Source: Opitutales bacterium
Lineage (GTDB): Bacteria; Verrucomicrobiota; Verrucomicrobiia; Opitutales; Oceanipulchritudinaceae
Assembly (NCBI GenBank): GCA_007133065.1
Contig: SLNJ01000162.1
Coordinates: 1-33,434 of the forward strand
Length of the DNA: 33,434 nt
Direction: 5' to 3'
Numbering within the stretch: the stretch's first letter is position 1; each line of letters starts with the position of its first letter. The notes under the pieces were generated by a model. That model ran no database searches, was not told the origin of the DNA, and saw nothing but the letters and a program-made list of their open reading frames with translations. A program made the translations under genes and the position numbers. Below, piece after piece: positions 23,467-31,964 of the stretch.

Positions 23467-24624
23467 TCATTCCACCGTGCGGTCGGGCATCCAGGGTTGA
23501 AACAGCTTCCGAGCTGTCTCCTGCCAGTCGAAGGTGCGGATCCACTGGAGACCGTTGGTCCCCAGGCGGCGACGCAGGTCGGGCTCTTGAATCAGGCGCT
23601 CAAGGGCGGCGGCGAGAGCCGGACGGTCACCGGGGTCGACCTGCAGCCCCGTCTCCTCGTGCGAAACGGCGTCGGCAACCCCGCCGGTTCGGTGTGCGAG
23701 GATGGGTAACCCGTGCGCGGAGGCCTCGAGGAAAACCAGGCCGAATCCCTCAACGCTGATGTGGCTGGGGATGCTGGTGAGCGCGAAGATATCAGCGTCG
23801 CGGTAGGCGCGCGCGATCTCGGATTCGGACAGGACGCCGTCGTAACGCAGCCGGATCCCGTGCCTGGATGCAAACCGCTGGACCCGCTCGAGATACCTCG
23901 GGCGGTTGACCGGTCCGATCAGCCGGTAGGTGGCGCGCCGGCGGATCTCGGGCGACAGGAGCGCGAGCGCTTCAAGCACGGCGAACTGTCCCTTGCGCGG
24001 ATGGATGCGCCCGACCGTCAAAATCGTGAGGTCTTCCTGCGCTCCCCGGAACCCCGGCGCGTCCGTCGGGATCTGCAGGTCGGTCCGTAGCGCCCCGTGA
24101 ACTACGACGGTCTTGTGGGCGACCTCTGGGAAGCGGGTGAGGAGCTGGTCCCGACTGTACCGGGAGACCACGCCGATGCGGTCGGCGCGGCCCAGAAGGG
24201 CTCTGAACATCCGCCGCCGGTGCGGCAGTGTGCAGAACAGCTCGATTTCGCTTCCGTGCAGCGTGAGAACGAGCGCGGGCGTGCGCGTCCAGGCGACATA
24301 CTGCAGATAGAGCCACGCGCGCATGGGACCGGGTTCCGGAAGGTGCAACACCGCGTCCTGCCAGTCGCGCCTTTTGGCTCGCATGAACCGTGCCAGCCGG
24401 ATCCGGCAACTCCAGTTCTGCGTACCTCGGAGGGGCAACCCGCGCACCGGGAATGGAAACGGAGTATCCGGTACATCGCAGTCCGCCGCCCGGGGTGCCC
24501 AGACTTCGATCGGCACGCCAAGCCGGTGTGTCGCCCGCGCCATCTCCTGCACGTACGTTGCGATCCCGCCGCGCTGCGGATGGAACTCGTGGGTCAGAGT
24601 GACAATGCGCCGCGCCGAATCCAT
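23467..24624 (-). CDS. Glycosyltransferase family 4 protein
   Basis: 385 residues, ATG 24624. The N-terminal acceptor domain starts with [20 protein letters not shown], with the glycine-rich loop near the acceptor site. The donor domain has [18 protein letters not shown] and the nucleotide-sugar motif [18 protein letters not shown] followed by TGGVADAV; its two glutamates (E-x7-E) are kept. This is a retaining GT-B enzyme that moves a sugar from a nucleotide donor, probably for surface polysaccharide or a glycolipid. Donor and acceptor cannot be read. It stands alone on the minus strand, next to the tRNA. Confidence 0.9.
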   Translation of the reverse strand: MDSARRIVTLTHEFHPQRGGIATYVQEMARATHRLGVPIEVWAPRAADCDVPDTPFPFPVRGLPLRGTQNWSCRIRLARFMRAKRRDWQDAVLHLPEPGPMRAWLYLQYVAWTRTPALVLTLHGSEIELFCTLPHRRRMFRALLGRADRIGVVSRYSRDQLLTRFPEVAHKTVVVHGALRTDLQIPTDAPGFRGAQEDLTILTVGRIHPRKGQFAVLEALALLSPEIRRRATYRLIGPVNRPRYLERVQRFASRHGIRLRYDGVLSESEIARAYRDADIFALTSIPSHISVEGFGLVFLEASAHGLPILAHRTGGVADAVSHEETGLQVDPGDRPALAAALERLIQEPDLRRRLGTNGLQWIRTFDWQETARKLFQPWMPDRTVE

Positions 24625-24760
24625 GGTCGAACGCAATCAGAGCGGTACCGACGAGAAATAGCAAGGATTCGCATGGTGCGGCGGCGTCGGGGAATTGGGG
24701 AAACCTGCTTGCCCGTTGCGTGCTTGCGCCCGGCTCCCGTTCTCCAGTAGCGTCTGGTTT

Positions 24761-24787
24761 GCGGCGGCTCCGAACTATGGCCGCCGC
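24761..24787 (+). promoter_or_regulatory. Strong GC-rich stem-loop in the leader of the PIG-L remnant
   Basis: GCGGCGGC (24761-24768), an 11-base loop, then GCCGCCGC (24780-24787): an 8-bp perfect stem ending 34 bases before the ATG at 24822. It could be an attenuator, a terminator of an earlier transcript, or a chance structure in GC-rich DNA. No T-run follows. Confidence 0.35.
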
Positions 24788-24821
24788 GCGTGGCATGCTG
24801 TACAAGGGGAGGTTGTGTTGT

Positions 24822-25070
24822 ATGAAAAAAGTTGCGTTTGCGATTGCTGCCCATCCGGATGACATTGAGCTTATGATGGCCGGCACTCTCATGCTGCTCC
24901 GTGAGGCCGGTTTCGAATTGCACTACATGAACGTCGCGAACGGCTCTTGTGGCACAGCAACCCTGGGGCGCGATGAGATTATCGCGATCCGGCGGGAGGA
25001 GGCCCGAAATGCCGCTGCCTTGATCAACAACTGCAATGGTCGGGGTCACGAAGTTCCAACACCGACGTGA
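24822..25070 (+). pseudogene. Truncated PIG-L (LmbE) family deacetylase
   Basis: 82 residues. The first 66 are a good match to the N-terminus of PIG-L zinc deacetylases: [19 protein letters not shown] with the zinc-binding HPDD at 11-14, then [17 protein letters not shown] and [12 protein letters not shown]. The remaining roughly 200 residues of the family, including the later zinc-binding His motif, are absent. The frame ends in an unrelated tail ([14 protein letters not shown]). A good Shine-Dalgarno (GGGAGG) precedes the ATG. This looks like a gene with an internal or 3' deletion that still heads the NagB-like operon. It cannot bind zinc normally and is probably inactive; an assembly error is an alternative. 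Confidence 0.8.
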
Positions 25071-25083
25071 GCAAACCCCGAAC

Positions 25084-25089
25084 AGGAGG
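25084..25089 (+). promoter_or_regulatory. Strong Shine-Dalgarno for the NagB-like gene
   Basis: AGGAGG, nine bases before ATG 25099. It fixes the start against an in-frame ATG at 25036. Such a site is rare in this window, where most genes have none. Confidence 0.7.
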
Positions 25090-25098
25090 AGAATACCT

Positions 25099-26028
25099 AT
25101 GGCACGCCCGATCAGTACAATCGCCCCGGAATGGTGGGACTATACGACATTGGACAAGGAGATTATCAACGATGCGAGCAGCCTTTCCGCAGAAGATATG
25201 CAGGGTTTGTCGCGGGAAGGATTTGAAGTCGTGTTTCACGACACGCTCGAAGCCTTTTACCTGGCCGAGGCGCTCGAGTATATTTCCGCATGGCGTCAGG
25301 CTACGCCGGACGTTCCCGTGGGCATCTGTGGGCCGATCGGCCCGACACAGCAGCTCCCGTTGGTGGCACAGCTTGTCAATGCACTCGATCTGCCGCTGCA
25401 CAACGCGCACTTCTGGGGAATGGACGAATGGGTGATTGAGGGGCGGGAGGTACCCGAGGCCCATCCGCTGTCATTCGTACGGGCGGATCGCGAACTCTGT
25501 TTCGACCGTATCCGCTCTGAACTCGCGATGCCGGAAACGAACATCCATTTCCCCAAGGCCGATGTTTCCGAGTATCAGAAGAGCTGGGAGGGCGTTCGCT
25601 GCGCCGTGATGCAGGGCGGCCAGGGCGAGGTGAAACACTGGGCCTTCAACGATCCGCCCCGCCGTGAAGCGCCTTATCTGGACGAGCCTCCGCCGCCCGA
25701 GGAGTACCTCAAACTCGGCACCCGGGTCGTCGATCTCCATCCGCTTACGATCATCCAGAACGCCCGCACATCCGGCGGCGGTCGGCTCGACCTGGTGCCG
25801 ACACAGGCGGTCACCGTCGGACCGGTAGAGACTTGGCAGGCCGAGCGGGTTTCGATTTGGCAGGCCGGCGTGCACAACAATCCTCTCGGCATGCGGCTGA
25901 CCACGCTGATGATCGCCAAGAAGATCGCCGATACCTCGGTTCCGATGTCCCTGCTGGCATTGCACCCGAACGTGCGCTTCAACTTCCGCCGCGGCGCTAT
26001 CGGTTCGTGTGCGACCACAATGCGCTGA
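25099..26028 (+). CDS. Glucosamine-6-phosphate isomerase/deaminase-like protein (NagB superfamily)
   Basis: 309 residues. NagB landmarks are seen: [10 protein letters not shown] (phosphate-loop region, 77-86), WGMDEWV with Asp109 in place of NagB Asp72, HPLSF, and [14 protein letters not shown] (173-186). The last aligns with the NagB catalytic segment GxGxDGHIAFNEP: His180 is kept, but the Asp two residues before it is Val178 and the Glu is Asp185. VPTQAVTVG and the C-terminal [10 protein letters not shown] also fit. Proteins of this kind often sit beside PIG-L deacetylases in Planctomycetes and Verrucomicrobia, suggesting amino-sugar metabolism. Because the triad is altered, true deaminase activity is doubtful. 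The start is fixed by AGGAGG. The neighbour upstream is a truncated deacetylase. Confidence 0.85.
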   Translation: MARPISTIAPEWWDYTTLDKEIINDASSLSAEDMQGLSREGFEVVFHDTLEAFYLAEALEYISAWRQATPDVPVGICGPIGPTQQLPLVAQLVNALDLPLHNAHFWGMDEWVIEGREVPEAHPLSFVRADRELCFDRIRSELAMPETNIHFPKADVSEYQKSWEGVRCAVMQGGQGEVKHWAFNDPPRREAPYLDEPPPPEEYLKLGTRVVDLHPLTIIQNARTSGGGRLDLVPTQAVTVGPVETWQAERVSIWQAGVHNNPLGMRLTTLMIAKKIADTSVPMSLLALHPNVRFNFRRGAIGSCATTMR

Positions 26029-26250
26029 TGATGCGTCCATTTCCACCCGGAAGTCCTCCTCCGCGCCCCCACATCCCGGGGTCGATCGCCCTCGGGCTCC
26101 TGTATCACGGAAACCGCAATCCACCCGAAGCGTGAGCTGCAACTCCGACCGGATCGCCGGGGACTGGGCTTGCTTTGGCCGCTTCTTTGGCCCAAATAAG
26201 AAGGGTTTGCGCGTTCCGTGTTTCGAGACGGAAACGAGCCGAATCCACGC

Positions 26251-27339
26251 ATGCACATCGCGATCATCCAGGACTATCTGCGCAACGGCGGCACCGAGCG
26301 GCAGACGCTGTTTCTGGCGGAGTTTTTCCAGCGCCTCGGCTGGCGGGTGGATATCGTGGTCTTCCGTCCCGGGGGACGGCTCGAGCGGGAGGCTGAGGCC
26401 CGGGGACTGGCCGTCCAGGTGCTCCAGCGGTTCGACACGGGAATCGCGTTCTACGCGCCGCGCCTGAATCGAACGGTTCGGGAGCTCGGGCCGGAAATCG
26501 TGCTCTGCATGGGACGCACCGCGAACTGCTACTCCGGGTTGCTCCAGCGGATTTTCCCCGACACGACGGTCGTCGGAACCGTCCGCACAGGCAAGATGCT
26601 CTTTCCACTCCATGCGTGGTCGCTTCCGCGCGTTCGGGCGGTGCTGGTGAACAGCAGTTGGTGGAAGCGCCGGTTGGTCAAGAAGGGGTACTCCTCGCGC
26701 CGGATCCACGTGGTGCGCAACTCGATGCTCCTGGAGTCCAACGAGGCCGAGCGAGCGGCCTGGCGCCGTGAATGGCGCGAGCGCGAGGGCGTCGAGCCGG
26801 ACGAGTGCGTTTTTCTCAACGTGGCCACCTTCCGCCCGGGGAAACGGCACGCCGACCTCCTCGAGCGCTTCGCGGCGTTCTCACGAATCGCGAAAGGAAG
26901 GCCGTGGCGATTGTGGCTGGTGGGGGAGGGATCCGAGTTGCGGCGCTGCCGCGATCGTTGCGCGGTGCTGGGATTGTCCGGACAGGTGCGGTTCTGGGGC
27001 TACCGGGCCGATCCGCGTCCTTTGTACAGCGCGGCGGATGTCGCGGTCACCGTATCGATGGAGGACTCGCTCCCGAACTTTCTGGTTGAGGCCCAGGCAG
27101 CGGGTCTCCCGAGCGTGGCGTACGACTATCGCGGGGTGCGGGAGTGTTGTTCCCCCGGCGAAACCGGGCTTGTGATCCCCGCGGGAGACGGCGAGGGATT
27201 CGTCGTGGCATTGAAACGCATCTTGGAGCATTCCCGGATGCGCCGGAGGATGGCCATCAAGGCGCCTGCATTCGCCCGGACTCGGTTTTCCCCGGAACCG
27301 CAGGCCGAGCGGATTCGCCGATTTCTCAGCCGTTTGTAG
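26251..27339 (+). CDS. Glycosyltransferase (GT-B fold, GT4-like)
   Basis: 362 residues, ATG 26251 (MHIAIIQDYLRNGGTER). The acceptor loop has NGGTERQTLFLAEFF. The donor half has VFLNVATFRPGKRHADLLE, WLVGEGSELRRC, VRFWGYRADPRPLYSAADV and the terminal motif EDSLPNFLVEAQAAGLPSVAY. It is a retaining sugar transferase whose donor and acceptor are unknown. It ends 15 bases before the TolC-like gene and may belong to that operon, so its product could be the exported substrate. That link is inference. No Shine-Dalgarno is visible. Confidence 0.9.
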   Translation: MHIAIIQDYLRNGGTERQTLFLAEFFQRLGWRVDIVVFRPGGRLEREAEARGLAVQVLQRFDTGIAFYAPRLNRTVRELGPEIVLCMGRTANCYSGLLQRIFPDTTVVGTVRTGKMLFPLHAWSLPRVRAVLVNSSWWKRRLVKKGYSSRRIHVVRNSMLLESNEAERAAWRREWREREGVEPDECVFLNVATFRPGKRHADLLERFAAFSRIAKGRPWRLWLVGEGSELRRCRDRCAVLGLSGQVRFWGYRADPRPLYSAADVAVTVSMEDSLPNFLVEAQAAGLPSVAYDYRGVRECCSPGETGLVIPAGDGEGFVVALKRILEHSRMRRRMAIKAPAFARTRFSPEPQAERIRRFLSRL

Positions 27340-27354
27340 TTTTCTCCTTTTACT

Positions 27355-28794
27355 ATGCGCCAAGATTCCCTTCAACTGCGATCCATGCAAATCGTGCGTT
27401 CACCGCTGCGGGCGGCTGCCGGGAGACACCATTCTCGGCGCCTCGCAGGATTGTGCCTGGCCTTGTTCCTCTGTGCGGGGCTTCCGGGCGCGGAAGCCGG
27501 GTCCATGCTGCCCGAGGATTACTTCCCGGAACTCATGTCTCTGCTCGAACACGCGCGCGACGCGTCGCCACATGTGCACCGGCAGTCGCTCCGGATCGAG
27601 CAGGCTGAGGGGGAACGGCTCGCTGCGTCCTCCGCGACGAAGCCGCGGGCGAATCTGCAGGCGCGCGCCGCGGCGTCGGTGGAGTACCGGTCCGACCTCG
27701 ATTCGACGCCGCTGCGCGGTTTCGCACAGACGAACTTGAGTGTTCGCCAACCGCTGTACCACTGGGGAGCGCTTCGGGCAACCCGGCGGATCGGCGAACT
27801 GCAGTTGGAGCGGACGGAGGCCGAGGGCGTCGAAGCGCGTGAAGCATTGTTGCGAGAGATTCGAGGGCAGTATCTGCAACTCGTGATGCTGCGTCGGCGG
27901 GAATCCGCTCTGGAGCGAAGCCTCGGCTACTCTGAGGATCTCGTTTCCGCGCAGGAGGAGCTGGTGCGGCGAAACCGGTTATCCGAGACCGAATTGTTGG
28001 AATCGCGCCTCTCCCTGTACGATACCGAGGAGCAGCTCTCGAGCGCTCGTAACCGGGTGCGGCGGCTGGAGGACCGTCTCGCGCAGAACACCGGATACGA
28101 TCGCGTCGATGCGCTCGGGCGCGTTGCGGTGCCGGAGATCCGCGTCATGAGTCCCGAGGAGATGCATGAGCTGCGCCGCGCGATCGATCGGGAGACACGA
28201 ATTTCAGGCGACGTGCTGGCGGAGCAACTGGAACTCGAGATGGAGCGCGAGCGCTTCCAGACGCTCGAATCGCGGCTGCGCCCGAACGTCGACTTGGTCG
28301 CGGGGATCACACAGGATCAGCTTGAAGCCGTCGGCAGCGATGACTACGAAGTGCGGGTTATTTACTTCACCGGGCTGCAGGTTTCATGGAACCTCTTCGA
28401 CGGGCGGGAGACCCGCGGACGGAAGATGAGCTCGCTGGCACGCCAGCGTCTGCTCGAGATGCGCGCCGAGCGCACGCGGCAGATGGAGCGGCACGAACTC
28501 AACGCTCTGTACGAGGAGGTTCAGCACAACCTGCGACAGATGACGACCCGGGAACGCAGAAGCGAACTGACCGAGCAACGCCTCGCGCTCCAGGAGGAGC
28601 TGGCCGATCGTGAGCGGATCTCACGCACGGAGCTGTTGCGGGAGCGGATCGCGGCGGAGGAGATCCGGATCCAGAGCCTCGAAGCCCGGTTGACCTACCT
28701 GGAAAACGTCGGCAGATTGCGCGCACGGATCCACGGCGACCCGTTTCTTCAGGGCCGGGCCGGTGAACCGCCTTCCATAATCCACGATCGATGA
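27355..28794 (+). CDS. TolC-family outer-membrane efflux protein
   Basis: 479 residues. A signal peptide (LAGLCLALFLCAGLPGAEAG, about 31-49) is followed by two tandem halves of long amphipathic helices and beta strands. The helices are rich in Glu/Arg/Leu (SESALERSL-type coiled coil; ERRSELTEQRLALQEEL). The strand parts are FAQTNLSVRQPLYHWG and YFTGLQVSWNLFDGRET, the usual 'xxxPLFDxG'-like turns of TolC. It forms the outer-membrane duct of a tripartite exporter with the next three genes. Its stop overlaps the adaptor start as ATGA. An alternative start is Met11. Confidence 0.9.
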   Translation: MRQDSLQLRSMQIVRSPLRAAAGRHHSRRLAGLCLALFLCAGLPGAEAGSMLPEDYFPELMSLLEHARDASPHVHRQSLRIEQAEGERLAASSATKPRANLQARAAASVEYRSDLDSTPLRGFAQTNLSVRQPLYHWGALRATRRIGELQLERTEAEGVEAREALLREIRGQYLQLVMLRRRESALERSLGYSEDLVSAQEELVRRNRLSETELLESRLSLYDTEEQLSSARNRVRRLEDRLAQNTGYDRVDALGRVAVPEIRVMSPEEMHELRRAIDRETRISGDVLAEQLELEMERERFQTLESRLRPNVDLVAGITQDQLEAVGSDDYEVRVIYFTGLQVSWNLFDGRETRGRKMSSLARQRLLEMRAERTRQMERHELNALYEEVQHNLRQMTTRERRSELTEQRLALQEELADRERISRTELLRERIAAEEIRIQSLEARLTYLENVGRLRARIHGDPFLQGRAGEPPSIIHDR

Positions 28795-29897
28795 AGATAT
28801 TCCGATACACTCTCCTGGCCCTGGCCGTTCTCGGGGTGATTGCTTTCCTGGTCGTCGGCCGTTTGCGCGAGGAGGTGCCGGTGGCGCGCGCAGAACAGGG
28901 GACCGCCGTCGACGCGGTCACCGGCACCATCGAGGTCAAGGCGGAGATCGACCTCTCGCTGAAAACCGAGCTGAATGGGCGCGTCCGGGAGGTGCCGGTG
29001 GAACCCGGAGACACCGTGCAGGAAGGCGATGTGATCGCGATTCTCGATTCAGCCGATCTGCGGTTCGAACTCGAACAGCACCAGATCCGCCTCGAGATTG
29101 CGCGCGAACGGAATGATTTGCCGGTGCGTGAGGAATTCGAGCTGGCGAACTTGCGTGAAGCGGTCGAGGCGCTCGAACTGTCGGTGGAGCGTGGGGTCGC
29201 GGCGCGGCAGGAGCTGGACCGGACCCGCCGCAACCTCGAACAGCTCGAGGCCGCCGTCCGAGGCGAGCGGCTCTCGCGCCGGGAATCCGTTGCCCTGCTC
29301 GAACTGCGGGTGGCACACCTGCGCGATGAGTTGGAACGCACCTACATCCGTACCCCGTACGACGGTCGGGTGGTCGAGCAGCATGCGTTCGCGGGGGATT
29401 GGCTCTGGAGCGGCGACAGGGTGGCGCGTATCGTCTCGCCCGACCGAACCGTCGAGATGACCCTCAGCGAAGAGGATTACTTCGGCGTCGAACCGGGGCA
29501 GCGCGCAACCCTGCGCCTGGCGAGCTTCCCGGGGCAAACGTTCGAGGGCGAGGTGCAGACCCTCGGCCTGACCGCCGATCCCGAGAGCAAGACCCGCAAG
29601 GTTTTCCTTTCGGTCGATGAATCGGCCGAAACCCTGGTTCCCGGCTTGAGCGGGGAAGGAGTGCTGGTTAAACGCGAACGCGAGGGGGCCACCATCATTC
29701 CAAGGCGCGGGTTGATCGGCCAGAACGTCTTCGTGCTCGTCGATGATCGCGTGGAGATCCGCCGGGTGACTCCGGGATTCCTCAGCTTGGACAAGGCTGA
29801 GATCCGGGAGGGCGTGGAACCGGGCGATTCGATCGTGCTCGAGAGGCAAAGCCTCCTGCGTGGTGGGCAACGGGTGCAACCGCGTCCAATCAAGTGA
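28791..29897 (+). CDS. Periplasmic adaptor subunit, HlyD/MacA family
   Basis: 368 residues. An N-terminal membrane anchor (about 5-23) is followed by a split biotinyl-lipoyl domain. The first half is LNGRVREVPVEPGDTVQEGDVIAILD and the second is TYIRTPYDGRVVEQHAFAGDWL. They are separated by a helical hairpin of about 90 residues rich in Glu and Arg. A beta-barrel (VEMTLSEEDYFGVEPGQRATL) and a membrane-proximal domain follow. It bridges the permease and the TolC-like duct. It overlaps the TolC-like gene by 4 bases and is followed after 22 bases by the permease. Confidence 0.93.
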   Translation: MKIFRYTLLALAVLGVIAFLVVGRLREEVPVARAEQGTAVDAVTGTIEVKAEIDLSLKTELNGRVREVPVEPGDTVQEGDVIAILDSADLRFELEQHQIRLEIARERNDLPVREEFELANLREAVEALELSVERGVAARQELDRTRRNLEQLEAAVRGERLSRRESVALLELRVAHLRDELERTYIRTPYDGRVVEQHAFAGDWLWSGDRVARIVSPDRTVEMTLSEEDYFGVEPGQRATLRLASFPGQTFEGEVQTLGLTADPESKTRKVFLSVDESAETLVPGLSGEGVLVKREREGATIIPRRGLIGQNVFVLVDDRVEIRRVTPGFLSLDKAEIREGVEPGDSIVLERQSLLRGGQRVQPRPIK

Positions 29898-29919
29898 ATG
29901 CCGTGGTCCCCGGAAACCC

Positions 29920-31179
29920 GTGAAACTCAACTTCCAGATTGCGCTGCGCTTCCTCTTTGCGAAAAGGCGGGCGATGTTGATGAGCCTTGCCGGAATTGTT
30001 TTCGGCGTCTCTTTCTTTATCGTAACCCAGGCGCAGACCAGCGGGTTTGAGGACTTCTTCATTCGCACGATCTGGGGAACCAACGGTGCGGTCCGGGTTC
30101 AGGACCAGTTCCAGCATACCGTCACCACCCTGGTGGCCGAGGGGGAGGGCGACGCGGAGGAACAGGTCGGATTCGCCGTGCCATTGCGGGAGGGCCGCAG
30201 CTATATCGAGGGAATCCAGCAGCCGAGGCAGGTCATGGAAGCGGTGTGGGAATTCGAGGAGGTCGCCGGAGCGGCCGAGGTGATCCGCGGGAACGCTCGC
30301 ATCACGAGCGGGTTTCGGACGCAGACCACGGAAGTGCGCGGGATTCATCTGAACCAATACCTGTCCGTCAGCGATCTGGCGAACCAGGTACGGTACGGCG
30401 AGCTCCAAACCTACGCCGAGGATCCGCATGGAATCCTCATCGGGACGCTCCTGGCCGAGCGACTCGCCGTCGACGTCGGGGATTCCGTCCGGCTGCAGGG
30501 GGTCGACGAGGCGCGGCGCTACCGCATCGGCGCGATCTTTGAAACCGGTGTGGAGGAGTTCGACAAGGCGCGCGTCTTTATCCCGCTCAGAGAATCCCGG
30601 ATCCTTCTCAACCGGCCGACCACAAGCAGCTTCATCCAGATTAACCTCATCGACAACGATCACGCCGATCGCGTCGCCGCCCACATGCAGGAGACGCTCA
30701 ACCATCACGTGGTGAGTTGGAAGACGACTGAGCGCACCTGGCTCGAGGTCTTCCGCGCCCTCCGGTTCTCCTCGGGAATTACGATGAGCGTGATCATTCT
30801 CATCGCCGGTCTCGGGATGTTTAACACCCTTGCGATGATCGTTATGGAACGGCAGCGCGAAATTGCCATCCTGCGCTCGATGGGGTATTCGCGGCGCGAT
30901 ATCGTGAATATCTTTCTCAGCCAGGGGGCGATCGTTCTGGCTCTCGGGACGCTCATCGGATGGGCGTTTGCCGTGCTGTTCACCATGGGTGTTGAGAGCG
31001 TGCCGATCCGCATCCGGGGAATTATCGCCACCGACCACTTCATGGTACACTGGTCCTTCTGGCATTACATCTCCGCGGCCCTCATCGCTTCGGCTGTGGT
31101 CTTCGTCGCAAGCTACATCCCGGCCCGGCGCGCGGCTCGCCTCGAACCGGGCGATATCATTCGGGGAACAGGCGGATGA
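29920..31179 (+). CDS. ABC transporter permease, MacB/FtsX family
   Basis: 419 residues from GTG 29920 (MKLNFQIALRFLFAKRRAM). One N-terminal span (about 20-37) leads into a large periplasmic domain of about 240 residues (MacB_PCD type: VEEFDKARVFIPL). Three C-terminal spans of the FtsX domain follow, with the signature NTLAMIVMERQREIAILRSMGYSRRDI and the ending YIPARRAARLEPGDIIR. Such permeases do not pump across the inner membrane; they use ATP to drive periplasmic substrates or lipoproteins through the TolC duct. Its stop overlaps the ATPase start (ATGA). Confidence 0.93.
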   Translation: MKLNFQIALRFLFAKRRAMLMSLAGIVFGVSFFIVTQAQTSGFEDFFIRTIWGTNGAVRVQDQFQHTVTTLVAEGEGDAEEQVGFAVPLREGRSYIEGIQQPRQVMEAVWEFEEVAGAAEVIRGNARITSGFRTQTTEVRGIHLNQYLSVSDLANQVRYGELQTYAEDPHGILIGTLLAERLAVDVGDSVRLQGVDEARRYRIGAIFETGVEEFDKARVFIPLRESRILLNRPTTSSFIQINLIDNDHADRVAAHMQETLNHHVVSWKTTERTWLEVFRALRFSSGITMSVIILIAGLGMFNTLAMIVMERQREIAILRSMGYSRRDIVNIFLSQGAIVLALGTLIGWAFAVLFTMGVESVPIRIRGIIATDHFMVHWSFWHYISAALIASAVVFVASYIPARRAARLEPGDIIRGTGG

Positions 31180-31892
31180 ACCGGACGGCCGACCATACCG
31201 CCGCGGGCGACTCCCCCGCCCCCGTGCTCGAGGCCCGGGGGTTGCATCGCTGGCTCGGAGAGGCCGAAGGGCGAGTCCACGTGCTCTGCGGTCTCGATCT
31301 TAAACTGTACCCGGAGAAATCCTACGCCGTGGTCGGACCGAGTGGGTGCGGGAAGAGCACCCTGCTCTACCTGCTCGGATTGCTCGATCGCCCCGACGAA
31401 GGGGCGATCTTCGTCGATGAAACCAACCTTTCCGCCGGAACCGACGAGGCGCGGACCCGCGCCCGCAGCGCTTACCTCGGGTTCGTGTTCCAGTTCCACT
31501 TCCTGCTTCCCGAGTTTACCGCCGCGGAGAACGTCATGCTCCCGATGCGCAAACTGGGCCGGCTCGGGGACTCCGAGATGCGGGACCGGGCCGAGGCGCT
31601 GCTGCGCGATGTCGGGCTCGGCGACAAAACCCACCGCTTCGCCAATCACCTCTCCGGCGGCGAGCAGCAGCGCGTTGCAATCGCCCGCTCGCTCGCCAAC
31701 AAGCCGCGCTTGATCCTCGCGGACGAGCCGACAGGAAATCTCGACATGCGCAATTCCACCCTGGTCTTCGATCTGCTCCAGCAGGTCGCCCACGACAAAG
31801 GCCAGGCCATCCTCATCGTCACTCACAACCGGGAACTGGCCGATCAGTGCGATGAGATCCTCAGCATGCGCGACGGGCGGTTTGTCGAGTGA
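31176..31892 (+). CDS. ABC transporter ATP-binding protein, LolD/MacB type
   Basis: 238 residues. Walker [10 protein letters not shown] (54-62), Q-loop [12 protein letters not shown], signature LSGGEQQ (159-165), Walker [13 protein letters not shown] (179-190) and H-loop VTHN (His217) are all intact. The FHLLPEFTA-type Q-loop and the TGNLD are typical of the LolD/MacB/FtsE branch. It powers the preceding permease. It is the last gene of the export operon; the next gene, imuA-like, has its own probable control region. Confidence 0.95.
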   Translation: MNRTADHTAAGDSPAPVLEARGLHRWLGEAEGRVHVLCGLDLKLYPEKSYAVVGPSGCGKSTLLYLLGLLDRPDEGAIFVDETNLSAGTDEARTRARSAYLGFVFQFHFLLPEFTAAENVMLPMRKLGRLGDSEMRDRAEALLRDVGLGDKTHRFANHLSGGEQQRVAIARSLANKPRLILADEPTGNLDMRNSTLVFDLLQQVAHDKGQAILIVTHNRELADQCDEILSMRDGRFVE

Positions 31893-31928
31893 GGGGTCGC
31901 TTTCGGCGGGGTACGTCTCACGTGGAGC

Positions 31929-31952
31929 TTGACAAGGGTGAACATATGAACA
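31929..31952 (+). promoter_or_regulatory. Candidate SOS control region of imuA: TTGACA and LexA-like box
   Basis: A consensus -35 TTGACA (31929-31934) is followed by TGAACATATGAACA (31939-31952). The latter has the spacing of the palindromic LexA box reported for Verrucomicrobia (TGTTC-N4-GAACA, from memory) and matches eight of its ten positions. It also reads as a direct repeat GAACA-TAT-GAACA. No convincing -10 hexamer is seen at the ideal distance. Confidence 0.45.
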
Positions 31953-31964
31953 CGCTTTCATTCT

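Noticed and set aside
23467-27339. Two glycosyltransferases plus PIG-L remnant as a bacillithiol-type (BshA/BshB) pathway
   Set aside because: The deacetylase is truncated, one transferase is on the other strand, no bshC-like gene is present, and neither transferase shows clear BshA features.
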